DNA of 64,000 nt from Leptospira sp. B5-022. Lineage in GTDB: Bacteria > Spirochaetota > Leptospiria > Leptospirales > Leptospiraceae. Position numbers and translations under genes: made by a program. The DNA is taken from positions 62,001-126,000 of the forward strand of contig NZ_ANIJ01000014.1 in NCBI RefSeq assembly GCF_000347035.1. The letters are read 5' to 3'. Positions 19,083 through 28,564 of this stretch are shown one piece after another. The first letter of the stretch is position 1; the number at the start of each line of letters is the position of its first letter. The notes beneath the pieces are model-generated. The model was given only the letters and a program-made list of their open reading frames with translations. It was not told the DNA's origin and ran no database searches.

Positions 19083-19931
19083 ATGATGCACTGCCCACTG
19101 ATACGATTTCTGGGAATTCCCTTCGCTTTCCTAATAACAATTTCCATTATCGCGAAAGGTCCCATAAAAAAACTCAAAGTAACTACCTTTAATTCGTATT
19201 TTTTATATGATGAGGTGGGAGATTTTCATCAATTCCCAAAAGATAGAAAACATAGAACGGAAGAGGATTTTGCTAAGATCAAAAAGATATTACTTTCAAA
19301 CCGTCCGGATATAATCGGATTCCAAGAAATAGAAAACGAAACAGCGCTTCATCATATTATAATAAATGAATATGAATGCAGGGCCACGGTGACCCCTGGT
19401 TATTCCCAAGAGTTGGGACTTTGTTGGAAGAAGGAATTAGGCAAACCGGTCATCAAAGAATTGGAACAACTTTCTTTTCGCCCGGGACTCAGAAAGGGAC
19501 TTCTTGCGGAGTTTAATATCGATGGCAAAAAGGTTTTTTTCTTGGTGGTCCATTTAAAAGCAGGTCGTTCTGCCAAAGATAAAAAGGAAAGAAAGGAACA
19601 GATACTTGCACTAAAGGAAATCCTTCCGTCTCTCGGCAAATTCGTTCTATTAGGGGATTTTAATGAGGTTCTGGAAAAAAAAGCGGATCTTTGGAAAATT
19701 CTACGAGGGAACTTGAAAATAAAATCCGCGAACTATAAACAAAAATCGGATTGTTGGCAACATCAAGACGGCTTTATCGATTACCTGATCACGAATATGG
19801 ACTGGCAGCCAGGAAGTTTTGTTCAAACAAAGTTTGAATCCGACGATGGAAATTTTGACGGAAATCCAAGCGCAGAAAAAGGCCTTTCGGATCATTGTCC
19901 GGTAAGTGCGGATCTGTTGCTGGAGAGATGA
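19083..19931 (+). CDS. Exported endonuclease/exonuclease/phosphatase (EEP) family protein
   Basis: The start is the ATG at 19083 or the adjacent one at 19086; GGAAAG just upstream favours the second. About 282 residues follow. A signal peptide (about residues 4-24) precedes the EEP core. The core shows LKVTTFNSYFL, the metal-binding Glu in IIGFQEIEN, the HLKAGRS histidine motif, LLGDFNE, the FIDYLI segment and the C-terminal SDHCPVSADL. These match the catalytic set of the DNase I-like superfamily. Members cut DNA, RNA, phosphodiesters or lipids. The exported location suggests a secreted or periplasmic nuclease or phosphodiesterase, but the substrate is not decidable. Confidence 0.85.
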   Translation: MMHCPLIRFLGIPFAFLITISIIAKGPIKKLKVTTFNSYFLYDEVGDFHQFPKDRKHRTEEDFAKIKKILLSNRPDIIGFQEIENETALHHIIINEYECRATVTPGYSQELGLCWKKELGKPVIKELEQLSFRPGLRKGLLAEFNIDGKKVFFLVVHLKAGRSAKDKKERKEQILALKEILPSLGKFVLLGDFNEVLEKKADLWKILRGNLKIKSANYKQKSDCWQHQDGFIDYLITNMDWQPGSFVQTKFESDDGNFDGNPSAEKGLSDHCPVSADLLLER

Positions 19932-20040
19932 GTTAGACTAACAAACAGTGAGGCCGGAAATTAAAAAGATATCCAACATCCTATACTAAAGAGAAATACA
20001 GGATGTCAGATCGGAGTTGCGTATGACGTCACCTTTACTT

Positions 20041-20439
20041 TTACCAAAACAATCTTAGACCCAGAGGGTTATATTCCTTTAAATACCTATCTTTCGTAAT
20101 GAACACAAAATCAAAACTTACTGCCTGCCAGATTAGAAAACGATCGAATGGATCCGTATGTTTCCCAGTCGGCAATTTAAAATAATTCGCAAATATCTCC
20201 GGAGAATCTCCTATAAACTCAAATCCAACTTCTCGAATCTTTTTAGGCAATTGTTCAGGAGTTATTCCCTGCAACTCTAATTTTTTCAGAGAAAATTTCA
20301 GAGAAATTTCCCACAAAGAAATACTACTAATGAAGATCCGATTTCTTTGGTTTAGAATTTCCGATTCTACTTTATAGGATAGATTCTCCGGCTGAAACAA
20401 AACCCATAAGATCGCATGCGTATCTAATAGATAGTTCAC
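20041..20439 (-). CDS. vapC: PIN-domain toxin of VapC type
   Basis: The 132-residue PIN domain has the acidic set expected for an Mg-dependent RNase: D6 in LLDTHAILW, E44 in SLWEIS, D96 and D99 in HTDPFDRFLIWQA, and D117 in ITKDRYL. Family toxins cleave tRNA or rRNA and are held inactive by a small antitoxin. Its start overlaps the upstream 86-codon gene by four bases, the usual antitoxin-toxin arrangement. No residue of the active site is missing, so it is probably functional. Confidence 0.9.
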   Translation of the reverse strand: MNYLLDTHAILWVLFQPENLSYKVESEILNQRNRIFISSISLWEISLKFSLKKLELQGITPEQLPKKIREVGFEFIGDSPEIFANYFKLPTGKHTDPFDRFLIWQAVSFDFVFITKDRYLKEYNPLGLRLFW

Positions 20440-20696
20440 AGATTCAGAAATTCCTCCTCTGTCATTTTGAAATCATCGGAGATCTTAAAGGAGGCTTTTC
20501 CTTTTAAGATCCCGAGTATTCTTTTTTTAGGTTCTCCGACTTTGTTAGACGGAATTCGGCTTTTAACAGTAGGTTCTTCTTGTTCTAATCCTACTAATGG
20601 GAATCGATATTTGTGTCCTGTTGCTGTCTTTTTCATGACCCAAGGATGTTTACATTTTTTTAATGCGTCAACCAGTTTGTCCCAATCCAATCCCAA
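20436..20696 (-). CDS. Probable antitoxin partner of VapC, with an unusual N-terminal part
   Basis: The 86-residue frame uses a TTG at 20696; there is no ATG nearby and a stop lies nine codons upstream. The C-terminal third reads RILGILKGKASFKISDDFKMTEEEFLNL, which is the toxin-wrapping tail seen in many PIN-toxin antitoxins. The N-terminal part (WDKLVDALKKCKHPWVMKK and TGHKYRFPLVG) does not look like the usual Phd or AbrB DNA-binding domain. It faintly recalls HicA-type folds, which I do not press. Overlap with vapC and an inverted repeat just upstream (20718-20756) support an autoregulated pair. Confidence 0.7.
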   Translation of the reverse strand: MGLDWDKLVDALKKCKHPWVMKKTATGHKYRFPLVGLEQEEPTVKSRIPSNKVGEPKKRILGILKGKASFKISDDFKMTEEEFLNL

Positions 20697-20717
20697 TCTC
20701 GCGGAATATTGGTTCCA

Positions 20718-20756
20718 AGTTCATGTTACTTCCAATTTTGGGAGCTAACATGAACT
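20718..20756. promoter_or_regulatory. Long inverted repeat upstream of the toxin-antitoxin pair
   Basis: AGTTCATGTTA at 20718-20728 is repeated inverted as TAACATGAACT at 20746-20756, with further partial pairing inside. It lies 21 bases upstream of the antitoxin start and 30 bases beyond the SCO-family stop. It could be the autoregulatory operator of the pair or a terminator for the SCO gene. No T run follows on the minus strand, which favours the operator. Confidence 0.5.
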
Positions 20757-20785
20757 CAGGAGAATATCTTATGTTTAAAGCGGGA

Positions 20786-21493
20786 TCAAAGTTCTCGTTT
20801 CAAAACTTCTATGTCCGAATTCAACTCCTGGATAGAAGATCTCATTTTACCATTATAGATCCCGCGTAATCTAAGCTGAGTATCTAAAAGATATACATGG
20901 TCCGAGTGTAGAAAATCCCTTTCCGTGAGTTTCTTTTTAGCGTCCTCTTTTGGGATCGCTGTATCCGCATTGAAGGAATCTCTCGCTAATGCATAAATTT
21001 CCTTTTGGTTCCCTGTCAGGAGTTTCCATTTTTCATATCGGATCTTTCGTTTGGATCCGTATTCTTTTAAAACCTGAGGAGAATCCAAAGCAGGAGTAGC
21101 GGAGAAGGACAATATTTGGATATTAGGATCTGTTTCGAATTCCTTCTGCACCAAACTCAAATTGTTTGTGATCGTTGGACAGATCCCTGCACATTTCGTA
21201 AAAAAGAAGGAGACAACGGTAATTTTTCCCTTACAGGAGCCTTCTGATACATTTTGATTCTCCTGGTCTTTCATTATAAATTTGGAAATTTCTCTAGGCT
21301 TATTGGTACCTTTGTTTTCCCAAACAGGCTGCAAATCCTTTCCATAATACAAAGGAAGTTTGTCCTTTTGTGGTAAAGAGAAGTCAGTGATCTCTTCGGA
21401 ATATTCTTCTTTCGGATCTTTTGCACAACCTGCAAAAAGAGAGAACAAAACCAAACTGCAGAATAAAATTTTAGAATAGGATCGTATTCCCAT
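20786..21493 (-). CDS. SCO1/SenC/PrrC family copper chaperone-like lipoprotein
   Basis: I use the ATG at 21493 because GAGGAG lies six bases upstream. The 235-residue product has a lipobox (LFAGC, Cys 23) and a thioredoxin-like SCO domain with the metal-binding C101-AGI-C105 motif. The late histidines in FLHSDHVYLLD (H195, H198) include the third ligand. SCO proteins deliver copper to the CuA site of cytochrome oxidase or act as thiol reductases. The start overlaps the end of the MORN lipoprotein gene by 23 bases, so the two are in one operon. No oxidase genes are in the window, but alternative complex III is nearby. Confidence 0.9.
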   Translation of the reverse strand: MGIRSYSKILFCSLVLFSLFAGCAKDPKEEYSEEITDFSLPQKDKLPLYYGKDLQPVWENKGTNKPREISKFIMKDQENQNVSEGSCKGKITVVSFFFTKCAGICPTITNNLSLVQKEFETDPNIQILSFSATPALDSPQVLKEYGSKRKIRYEKWKLLTGNQKEIYALARDSFNADTAIPKEDAKKKLTERDFLHSDHVYLLDTQLRLRGIYNGKMRSSIQELNSDIEVLKREL

Positions 21494-22022
21494 CTTCATC
21501 TCCTCGGATCTGGCTGCATAATTTTCCGCCCGTCATTCCATACGCGCGTCCTTGGTAGATCACAAAATTCATATAGATCTGTCCGTTCTCTCTCCACATC
21601 TTCTTCCCGATCACCTTTCCATGATCGAATTTTGCATAAGAATACAACGATCCTGAGTTTCTCCATTCCCATTGGGAACCGTGGAACTGCCCTTCTAGGT
21701 ATTCATTCTGAAAACGTTTTTTACCGTCGGGAAACCAACCTAGATGAGTTCCTACCTTCTTTCCTTCGGAAAACTCTCTTTCCGCCAAAATTTGACCGTT
21801 GAAGTGTACATCCTTTTCGTTCCTGTCAGGCAAACCGTTTTTGTAAGAGGTCACACGGACAACTTCCAGTTCATCCAATTTGGATTCTAAGAGTCCGGTG
21901 AATTTATCACCCCTAAAGGAAACATATCTTCCATTTCGAGTGATAGAAGGATCCGTGCTTGCAACCCGGACCGGATCGCAAGCAACTAGAAGAAAACAGA
22001 TCGCAAATATATAGAAATTCAA
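21471..22022 (-). CDS. MORN/YwqK-type repeat lipoprotein
   Basis: The 183-residue protein has a short lipoprotein signal (FLLVAC, Cys 15) and then repeated WxxxGxxxxxxxY-like units. Examples are GTHLGWFPDGKKRFQNEYLEG, split here as GTHLGWFPDG and KRFQNEYLEG, and later HGSQWEWRNSG, GKKMWRENGQI and a terminal GKLCSQ. These are typical of MORN/YwqK repeats, which form open beta structures. Although YwqK is called an antitoxin, lipoprotein versions beside SCO proteins are not toxin partners. It lies 12 bases after the YHYH gene and overlaps the SCO gene. A surface or periplasmic scaffold for this set is inferred. Confidence 0.75.
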   Translation of the reverse strand: MNFYIFAICFLLVACDPVRVASTDPSITRNGRYVSFRGDKFTGLLESKLDELEVVRVTSYKNGLPDRNEKDVHFNGQILAEREFSEGKKVGTHLGWFPDGKKRFQNEYLEGQFHGSQWEWRNSGSLYSYAKFDHGKVIGKKMWRENGQIYMNFVIYQGRAYGMTGGKLCSQIRGDEDGNTILF

Positions 22023-22034
22023 TCTGACCTCAAC

Positions 22035-22913
22035 TTAGTCTACGGAGCCCGGAGTTCCCTTGAAGTAACTTCCTATAATATATCCGTTATAACCTGTTTG
22101 GTTCTCTACATGGTAGCAGTAAGTCCCGTCCGGAAATTCCGTAGGTGTGCAGGAAGTTGTATGAGTTGTTGAATCCAATGTTGGATAAGTTCCCGACTGG
22201 TTCCTCTTTCCATAGATCGGAAATCCGTCCAACATAAGCCCTACCATATTATCATCATCAGTCGTAATCTTATACGGTTCCGTATGATAATGGTATTTCC
22301 CGGTATTCTGAGGATGTCCTTGAGACTGGTCCATCGTGTAATATTCCGTGGCAAAAGAATCTCCGGGTGCCGCTTGATTATTAAAGATCACGATTCCCAA
22401 TGTTGAAATTCCGACCGAATCCGATCCGGCATTGGACTGAGAACAATCGGTTACTGTAGGAGTTGTCGGAATCGTCATAGTAATGTTCTGGGTGAGAATA
22501 GTATTCGGATTAGTAGTGAATCCGGAATCCATAGACTCATTATAACCGGAGGCAACACTATAATATGCGCTTTTGTGAGGAGGCCTATCAGTAGTAGTGA
22601 TCACATAGTTGGAACCTTCTACCGTCACAGTCACACAATGAAAATTGGTTTTCATCCAACAAGGAGCCTCTGCAGCGATACTAGTCACACAGGTAGGCCC
22701 CCCGAAACCCAGATCATCCGTTGCATTGTTCACTGCCGCTGGACAGGAAGAATTGTCCGTCAAAGTTGTAGGCATTGTAGTGGTGGTTGTAGGTGTACAT
22801 TGAGAAGCGGCCAATAAAACCGCAGCGGAAGAAAGGTCGCTTCCCCCAGAGCTATCGCAATTCCACATAAAGACCGCAACAGCAATCAATAGAATAGATC
22901 GTAAACGAAGCAT
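22035..22913 (-). CDS. YHYH-domain lipoprotein
   Basis: The 292-residue protein has a lipobox (VFMWNC, Cys 19) and a Ser/Thr-rich linker with a run of threonines near residue 43. The YHYH signature GKYHYHTEPY sits near residue 205, followed by VGLMLDGFPIYGKR, the other conserved segment of this family. Two further Cys-containing segments (TSCTPTEFPDGTYCYH) could form a disulfide. YHYH proteins are common in marine and environmental bacteria and their activity is not established. The His/Tyr cluster suggests metal binding. The gene leads a compact YHYH-MORN-SCO run, which hints at copper handling. Confidence 0.85.
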   Translation of the reverse strand: MLRLRSILLIAVAVFMWNCDSSGGSDLSSAAVLLAASQCTPTTTTTMPTTLTDNSSCPAAVNNATDDLGFGGPTCVTSIAAEAPCWMKTNFHCVTVTVEGSNYVITTTDRPPHKSAYYSVASGYNESMDSGFTTNPNTILTQNITMTIPTTPTVTDCSQSNAGSDSVGISTLGIVIFNNQAAPGDSFATEYYTMDQSQGHPQNTGKYHYHTEPYKITTDDDNMVGLMLDGFPIYGKRNQSGTYPTLDSTTHTTSCTPTEFPDGTYCYHVENQTGYNGYIIGSYFKGTPGSVD

Positions 22914-23004
22914 AACTACTCCAAACTAATTAGATAGGTATAATCTACGAAATCTTTCGGAGGAATTCGACCGTGCCAATCGGCTCGAACCATATTTTTA
23001 GGAT

Positions 23005-24174
23005 TTAGGCATGGGCTGCTTTGGAAATTTCTTCCAGATACTGGGTTGGGGTCTTTCCAGTGACCTTTTTAAAGGAGGTATTAAACGTGGACTTGGAATT
23101 GAATCCATACTCAAGGGCTAATCTCAAAAAATTAGGACGTTCTTCTGAAATATTTTCCAAAGCAGAGATGATATCTTTGATCCTATATTCATTAACAAAA
23201 TTGTAGAAATTTGTTTCCAATCTTTCGTTTAAGATCTGAGTGATATAAAATCTGGGAACTTCTGCGTTTTCGGATAGTAGATCTATGGAAAATTCCGAAT
23301 CTTTATACGGTTTTTCGGACTCCATATAATTACGGATCCTAGAAAGATACTCCGGGATCTTATCTTCTCTTAAGCCCGATTTTTCGTATTTTTTGCGTTC
23401 TTCCTCTACGCTTACAACCTCTTCTTCCTTTGAAATTTTTTCCCGAAACGTGTGCAACTCCCTATGAGTATAAACCACAGTTTGTCGAACCCCGAACCAA
23501 CAAAAAAATACGGAAAACGCCAAAACGGCCACTCCTCGGATCAACCTAGGTTCGTAGTTTTCAGGAGGAAGATCCGTGAACAGCAGACCTTCTAACAAAA
23601 TATGGACGACTGTGGAAATTACGAATAGTACCAGACTCCAATACATCCATCGTAAATCCTTAATGCTATCTATATTGGAAAAATGATTTACTATATTCTT
23701 CCTATGTCTGTTCAAAAGTAGGAATGTCCAGACCGAATATACCAGCATAGAAGTGACCAATAATCCTCCGCTCGGATGAAATCCCTTGCTCGGTCTGTGC
23801 CATTCATGAGGATAAAATCCTTCTTCCGGAGGTTGAAAGAAAAACAATCTTACCAAAAGTACACTTTGTAAAATCACAAAAGGAACAAAATGAAGAAGGT
23901 CCGTTCTTTTAAAACTTTCATTTCCCGTCGTTAGATTTCGTATATAAAGCAATAATAATGGACCATAAGTATAAGGAAATAAGATCGCAAAATCTAAAAA
24001 CTCAGGCCCCCATTCGAATCGATGGACAAACAAATGTCCTAAATGAGGTGCCGCAAGAAAGATCGTGAATACGGAATAAATTGAATCGAAAGGATACCTT
24101 GGGCGTTTGGTAAAGATCAGAAATGCGGAAAAAACGCAGATCGTAAAAGAAATGATCGGTATCGCAGGGACCAT
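23005..24174 (-). CDS. AraC-family regulator with a seven-helix membrane domain
   Basis: The ATG at 24174 lies two bases beyond the stop of the acyltransferase gene; a longer frame to 24231 would overlap that gene. The 389-residue product has about seven transmembrane helices in the first 230 residues. A charged linker (EEEVVSVEEERKKYEKSG) and a C-terminal AraC DNA-binding region of about 100 residues follow. The latter has the second helix-turn-helix pattern RLALEYGFNSKSTFNTSFKK and GKTPTQYLEE. This one-component membrane-sensor layout is frequent in Leptospira. The signal is unknown, and the target may be the adjacent YHYH set or its own operon. Confidence 0.85.
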   Translation of the reverse strand: MVPAIPIISFTICVFSAFLIFTKRPRYPFDSIYSVFTIFLAAPHLGHLFVHRFEWGPEFLDFAILFPYTYGPLLLLYIRNLTTGNESFKRTDLLHFVPFVILQSVLLVRLFFFQPPEEGFYPHEWHRPSKGFHPSGGLLVTSMLVYSVWTFLLLNRHRKNIVNHFSNIDSIKDLRWMYWSLVLFVISTVVHILLEGLLFTDLPPENYEPRLIRGVAVLAFSVFFCWFGVRQTVVYTHRELHTFREKISKEEEVVSVEEERKKYEKSGLREDKIPEYLSRIRNYMESEKPYKDSEFSIDLLSENAEVPRFYITQILNERLETNFYNFVNEYRIKDIISALENISEERPNFLRLALEYGFNSKSTFNTSFKKVTGKTPTQYLEEISKAAHA

Positions 24175-24176
24175 AC

Positions 24177-25148
24177 TTACGTTTGACCCGGAAAATCTCC
24201 CGGTTTCGTTCTCCATCTTCTGTGTACCCAAAAATATTGTTCAGGATACAGCTTCACTTCTTCCTCCAATGCTTTTGTCCAAACTTCGGTGTAATGACGG
24301 ATCGCTGCTTCTCGATCGGAGAATGCGGACTTATCTACAAAGCCAAGATCTTTCACTCGCACCATCACTTTTCCTTTTTCTCCGCATAAAACCGAATAGA
24401 GTAACATTTTTGCGCCGGTCAAATAAGCCATCAAAGCCGGACCTTGATACGTGGATGCTTTACGATTGAAGAAGTCCACAAAGATCCCGACCTTACCTGC
24501 GTTCTGGTCGGAACCGAATCCCACCCAGTAACCTTGTTTTAACATTTTAGTTACTTGGCTGGATTCTTCCGTGGAAACTAATTTGATCCCATTCTTAGTT
24601 CTTAATTTATGAATGAGTCGATCCACATAAGGGTTACGGACTTTTTTATAGATCCCGCCTCCTTTCATTCGGATCCCCATGAACTGCACAAGGATTTCCC
24701 AGGTCCCGAAATGTCCTGAGATCAGAACGACTCCCACTCCTTCTTGGATCGTTTTCTGCTCTATAACCAAAGATTCTTCGTCATAAACAAGATACTTATC
24801 CATCCATTTGCGGTTTAAACGAGGAGCGAATAAAGTACCTGCAAGAAGGTCCCCTATATGAAGAAAACTTTTCCATACCAATTCCTTCTTCTTTTCTTCC
24901 GAATATTCCGGGAAAGCATACGAAATATTTTCGTAAGCGATCTTACGATGTTTTTTAGCGAGGGGATAAAGTAGACATACCAAAAATCTTCCGTAAAGTA
25001 AGCAGGTTCTATAAGGTAGAATTCTGAACGGAAGGTAAAATAAATATAAAAAGATATAGGGAATAATATAACGAACCAATGTGGATCCAATTCTCGCTTT
25101 TCGAACATAAGGATTCGGTCCAGCTTCTTTGACAAGCACTTTGGTCAC
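24177..25148 (-). CDS. LpxL/HtrB-like lipid A acyltransferase
   Basis: The 323-residue protein starts at a GTG and has an N-terminal membrane anchor (about 27-62). It carries the HxxxxE/D catalytic motif as H146-FGTW-E151 in [14 protein letters not shown]. Further family segments are the [13 protein letters not shown] stretch, [11 protein letters not shown] and the C-terminal [11 protein letters not shown]. LpxL-type enzymes add secondary acyl chains to lipid A precursors at the inner membrane. It follows the M20 peptidase gene by 33 bases and immediately precedes the AraC-type gene, probably in one transcript. Acyl chain preference cannot be deduced. Confidence 0.92.
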   Translation of the reverse strand: MTKVLVKEAGPNPYVRKARIGSTLVRYIIPYIFLYLFYLPFRILPYRTCLLYGRFLVCLLYPLAKKHRKIAYENISYAFPEYSEEKKKELVWKSFLHIGDLLAGTLFAPRLNRKWMDKYLVYDEESLVIEQKTIQEGVGVVLISGHFGTWEILVQFMGIRMKGGGIYKKVRNPYVDRLIHKLRTKNGIKLVSTEESSQVTKMLKQGYWVGFGSDQNAGKVGIFVDFFNRKASTYQGPALMAYLTGAKMLLYSVLCGEKGKVMVRVKDLGFVDKSAFSDREAAIRHYTEVWTKALEEEVKLYPEQYFWVHRRWRTKPGDFPGQT

Positions 25149-25181
25149 GCAGAGGCTCTGAGAGCGCAGAGAAAAATCGTT

Positions 25182-26615
25182 TTAGTTCATTTGATACAAT
25201 ATCTCGAAGAGGATCTGTGTTCCCAATTTCAGATTTTCCAAACTGATACTTTCATTCTTACCATGAAGCATACTGAGTTCCTTTTCGTTTAGAAGGACCG
25301 GGATCAATCCATAACATTCCATACCTATCTGGCGAAAGTACGCATTGTCCGTTTTACCTGGAGAAATAAACGGAGTCGCCACACTTCCCGGAATTTTACG
25401 AGTCGCAACGGAAGCAAGTCTCTGGAATAAGATCGAATCTAGTGTGGATATATCAGAAGATACAGTGGCTGCAGGCTCCACTTCCACTTCGTATTTTGCA
25501 GCTATCTTTCGGATCTCTTTCAAATATTCCAAAGGATCAAATCCGGGAAGAAGTCTCACATCTAATTTCGCTTCCGCCAAGGAAGAAAGAACATTATGGC
25601 CTTTACCTTCTTCCGTCCGTAGACCGGAAACAGCTTTAGTATTTCGAGTGATCGCACTCAGTTGTTTACTTGCACGGATCGGTCCGTATAATAATCCTCT
25701 CAAGACTGGAATATTTGAATTTTTTAAGATAAACGATTTAGGAAAAGAGCTGATCGTTCCTAGTTGATAAAAAAATCCTTGGGTTTCCTTAGAGATACGG
25801 ATCTCCGTATCATATTCCAAAACTTCCGTTAAAAATTTCAGAAGCCTTAGATTAGAATAATTTTGGCTGGGAGTGCTACCATGTCCTTGCTCCCCTTTTG
25901 CTCTAACGTTCAACCAAAGATTTCCTTTTTCCGCATATTGGATATTGAAGATAGTACTTCCAGGGATAGCCACATCCTTGGTGCCGAAACTTCCTTCGTT
26001 CAACATATATCCGTAATCTTTGAATAATTCAGGATGAGATTTTAATAAAAATCTGGCACCTCTTTCGCTTCCGGATTCTTCGTCCGCCATACTTAAGAAC
26101 ATTATTTTTCTTTTAAGTGGAACAGCGGATCTTTTGAGTTCCAAAAAGGAAACGATCTGCATTGCGATGAGACCCTTACAATCTAAGGCCCCTCGTCCAT
26201 GGATCCGACCTTCTTTGATTGCGCCTGCAAAAGGATCTTCTGTCCATTCTTTCGGATCCGCTTCTACCACATCCAAATGATTTCCTAAAATTAAACCTTT
26301 TTCGGAACTGGGAATGTTTGGTTCTAGCTCAGCGATCAGATTCACTCTATCCGGAAATCCAGGCTCGGAGATAAACTTGGTCTTGATGCCTTCTTTTTCG
26401 AAAATGGATCTTATATATTCTGCAACTTGTTTTTCGTTCCCTCGAACCGATTTGATCCGGATCAGGTCGGTCAAGATCTTAACAGCTTCTGCTTCTCTCT
26501 TATCCCAGGACAGGATATGATTTTCTTCCTTAAGGGGAGTGTTTTTAATGGGAGAAGTTACACATTGAAATAGAAGGAAGAACGCGCAGAGGAACAAGGA
26601 ACGGGAAAAATCCAT
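25182..26615 (-). CDS. M20-family metallopeptidase lipoprotein
   Basis: The 477-residue protein has a lipobox (LLFQC, Cys 18) and a complete M20 metal site: H113 and D115 in GNHLDVVEAD, D145 in HGRGALDCKG, and E179/E180 in ADEESGSERGARF. A late His lies in MLHGKNE. The dimerisation domain lies roughly in 230-390. WTEDPFAG is typical of carboxypeptidase S/aminoacylase members. Such enzymes remove C-terminal or acyl-linked amino acids. Attachment to the envelope suggests peptide scavenging. It is the first gene of a probable operon with the LpxL-like gene. Confidence 0.9.
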   Translation of the reverse strand: MDFSRSLFLCAFFLLFQCVTSPIKNTPLKEENHILSWDKREAEAVKILTDLIRIKSVRGNEKQVAEYIRSIFEKEGIKTKFISEPGFPDRVNLIAELEPNIPSSEKGLILGNHLDVVEADPKEWTEDPFAGAIKEGRIHGRGALDCKGLIAMQIVSFLELKRSAVPLKRKIMFLSMADEESGSERGARFLLKSHPELFKDYGYMLNEGSFGTKDVAIPGSTIFNIQYAEKGNLWLNVRAKGEQGHGSTPSQNYSNLRLLKFLTEVLEYDTEIRISKETQGFFYQLGTISSFPKSFILKNSNIPVLRGLLYGPIRASKQLSAITRNTKAVSGLRTEEGKGHNVLSSLAEAKLDVRLLPGFDPLEYLKEIRKIAAKYEVEVEPAATVSSDISTLDSILFQRLASVATRKIPGSVATPFISPGKTDNAYFRQIGMECYGLIPVLLNEKELSMLHGKNESISLENLKLGTQILFEILYQMN

Positions 26616-26675
26616 TTATCATTTCTAAAAGAAGAATGATCAAAAGTCGAGAATTACTTATGGGGGAAAAGTAGC

Positions 26676-26692
26676 CCCAGGAGGACCCTGGG
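26676..26692 (-). terminator. Possible terminator after the GT39 gene
   Basis: CCCAGG at 26676-26681 and CCTGGG at 26687-26692 form a six-pair stem with a five-base loop. On the minus strand it is followed, after five bases, by TTTTCCCC. The T run is short, so the call is tentative. Confidence 0.4.
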
Positions 26693-26790
26693 ACCAAAAC
26701 CAAACCAGGCTCATAACAAAGCCTACTTAAGAATTCGGTGAGTTCGTAAAATTTCCCTTATACTTTTTTCCAAAAATTAGAAAAAAAGAA

Positions 26791-28524
26791 TTATTTCGAA
26801 TTCGTAGTCGGGGTCTCTTTTCCGGACTTAAATCGGACCTTTCCTAAGTATACCTTGGTAGTCAGAGAATCTCGTTTCGATTTTAAGAAAAAACCGAACT
26901 CTGGAGTGGCCACTTTATAACTCTCATATTCCGCAAAAATATCCAAATCCACTCTGTTCGAAGTGAATTCGTCAAAATGAGGTAGATACTTTTCGGAGAT
27001 GAGTATCATTCTTTCCCCGTCCTTTTGCAGAGCTTCGAAAAGAACTTCCGGATCGAATAAGGTCCTGGTCAGACGTTTTGCATAGAATGCATAAGATCTC
27101 TTGGAGGCGGGAACGCCGAACATCAAAAACTTTTCTTTTCCAGGCTCCGCCTCTTGGATAATCTCTCCCACTTCTTTGGAAGGTTGGTAAGAAACAAGCA
27201 AAGGATACGCATACAAACTTACCAAAGTAAAGAAGAAGGAGACGGATACCACCAAAGTCCCAAGCGCCGCTTCCGTTTTAAAATACAGCAGAACGATCGC
27301 CGCAATTCCCAGATAAACAGCCACCCAAACATAATAGGAGATCGGAACATCTAAAACCAAGATCGGAAATAAAACTCCGGCAAATACGAATCCTAAACTA
27401 GTCAGATACACTAAAATTTTCCCTACAAGGGAAAGAGATCCTTCCGGGCTTTCGATCAGCTTAAGTAAAAATCCGGAACCTACAACCGCTCCCGCAGGAA
27501 GACACCAATAAATATATTGAGGGAGTTGGTATTTGGAAAAACTGATCAAAAATAAAAATAGGAAGAGCCAGAAGGCGGGAACAAAATCCTTTTCCTTCCA
27601 TTCATTTTTTCGAATATTCGAAAATACATTTTTGCCCTTCTCCTTTATGAATCCGACCAAATTCGAACCGATCCAAGCTATAAACGGCAATATGAATATT
27701 CCGAACGCCCAAGAGAAATTGGAATAGAAGAATAGAGGATTGAATTTTTGATCGTACATCTTCACATAAAAACGTCCGAAAGATTGCACCCAAAGAAAGA
27801 AATACGGTCCGTAGGTATTAAATTCCAAATATAAAGGAATCGACCAAAGGAACGGGGGAAGTAAGGCCAAAAAACCTCCCGGGAAAATTTTCATTCCGAG
27901 AAGTCTTTTCCAGTCTCTTCTAAAAAGGATATCCCCGCCGATCCCGATCCCTGGGATCACGACTGCGATCGGCCCCTTTGTGATAAAGCCGAGTCCCATA
28001 GCGAGATACATTGCATAATAGTAAGCCGGATTCTTTTTCGTTCCTAAATAATAAAATGCGAATACTAAGATGATATATGGAGTCACATACACGTCTATCT
28101 TAGGATCCACCACCATTGCATACAATCCCGGAGACAATGCGTATAAAAATACGGAGATCCAGGCACGTTTTATATTTCCTGAATATAGTTTGGTGATCGT
28201 AAAAACTCCCCAAAGGGAGATTAGGGTCATAAGGATTGCAGGCAAACGAAAAGCGTAATTATTCTGATCAAAAAGAGTGAAAGAAGCGCTGATCTTCCAG
28301 AAAGTCAGGATCGGCTTATCCAAATACCTTCTACCATTGTCGCGGATAAAAAACCAATTTCCGCTATCTGTCATTTCCCTAGCGATCTCCGCATATTGGG
28401 AGGAATCGATATCGATCACATCCAAAGGAAATGTCAAAAATAAGGGCAGAACAGCCACTGCCAAAAGAAACCACACTGAATATTTCACAATCGGAACGTT
28501 TTTCCCATCCTGAACGAAATTCAT
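26791..28524 (-). CDS. Glycosyltransferase family 39 (ArnT/PMT-like) membrane protein
   Basis: Using the ATG at 28524 gives 577 residues with about 11-12 transmembrane helices in the first 430. The first periplasmic loop has [17 protein letters not shown] followed by [10 protein letters not shown], the acidic loop and KPP-like segment of the ArnT/PMT class that binds polyprenyl-phosphate sugar and catalyses transfer. A C-terminal periplasmic domain of about 130 residues ([16 protein letters not shown]) resembles that of ArnT. The acceptor may be lipid A or protein. A TTG six codons upstream is an alternative start. The gene lies 40 bases after the Cys-rich lipoprotein gene. Confidence 0.88.
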   Translation of the reverse strand: MNFVQDGKNVPIVKYSVWFLLAVAVLPLFLTFPLDVIDIDSSQYAEIAREMTDSGNWFFIRDNGRRYLDKPILTFWKISASFTLFDQNNYAFRLPAILMTLISLWGVFTITKLYSGNIKRAWISVFLYALSPGLYAMVVDPKIDVYVTPYIILVFAFYYLGTKKNPAYYYAMYLAMGLGFITKGPIAVVIPGIGIGGDILFRRDWKRLLGMKIFPGGFLALLPPFLWSIPLYLEFNTYGPYFFLWVQSFGRFYVKMYDQKFNPLFFYSNFSWAFGIFILPFIAWIGSNLVGFIKEKGKNVFSNIRKNEWKEKDFVPAFWLFLFLFLISFSKYQLPQYIYWCLPAGAVVGSGFLLKLIESPEGSLSLVGKILVYLTSLGFVFAGVLFPILVLDVPISYYVWVAVYLGIAAIVLLYFKTEAALGTLVVSVSFFFTLVSLYAYPLLVSYQPSKEVGEIIQEAEPGKEKFLMFGVPASKRSYAFYAKRLTRTLFDPEVLFEALQKDGERMILISEKYLPHFDEFTSNRVDLDIFAEYESYKVATPEFGFFLKSKRDSLTTKVYLGKVRFKSGKETPTTNSK

Positions 28525-28564
28525 ATTTTTATAATACTCCAAACTTAATAGAAAAACGATACCA

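Noticed and set aside
21471..22022. MORN/YwqK lipoprotein as an antitoxin
   Set aside because: It is a lipoprotein next to SCO1 and YHYH genes, with no toxin gene beside it; the YwqK name alone is not evidence.
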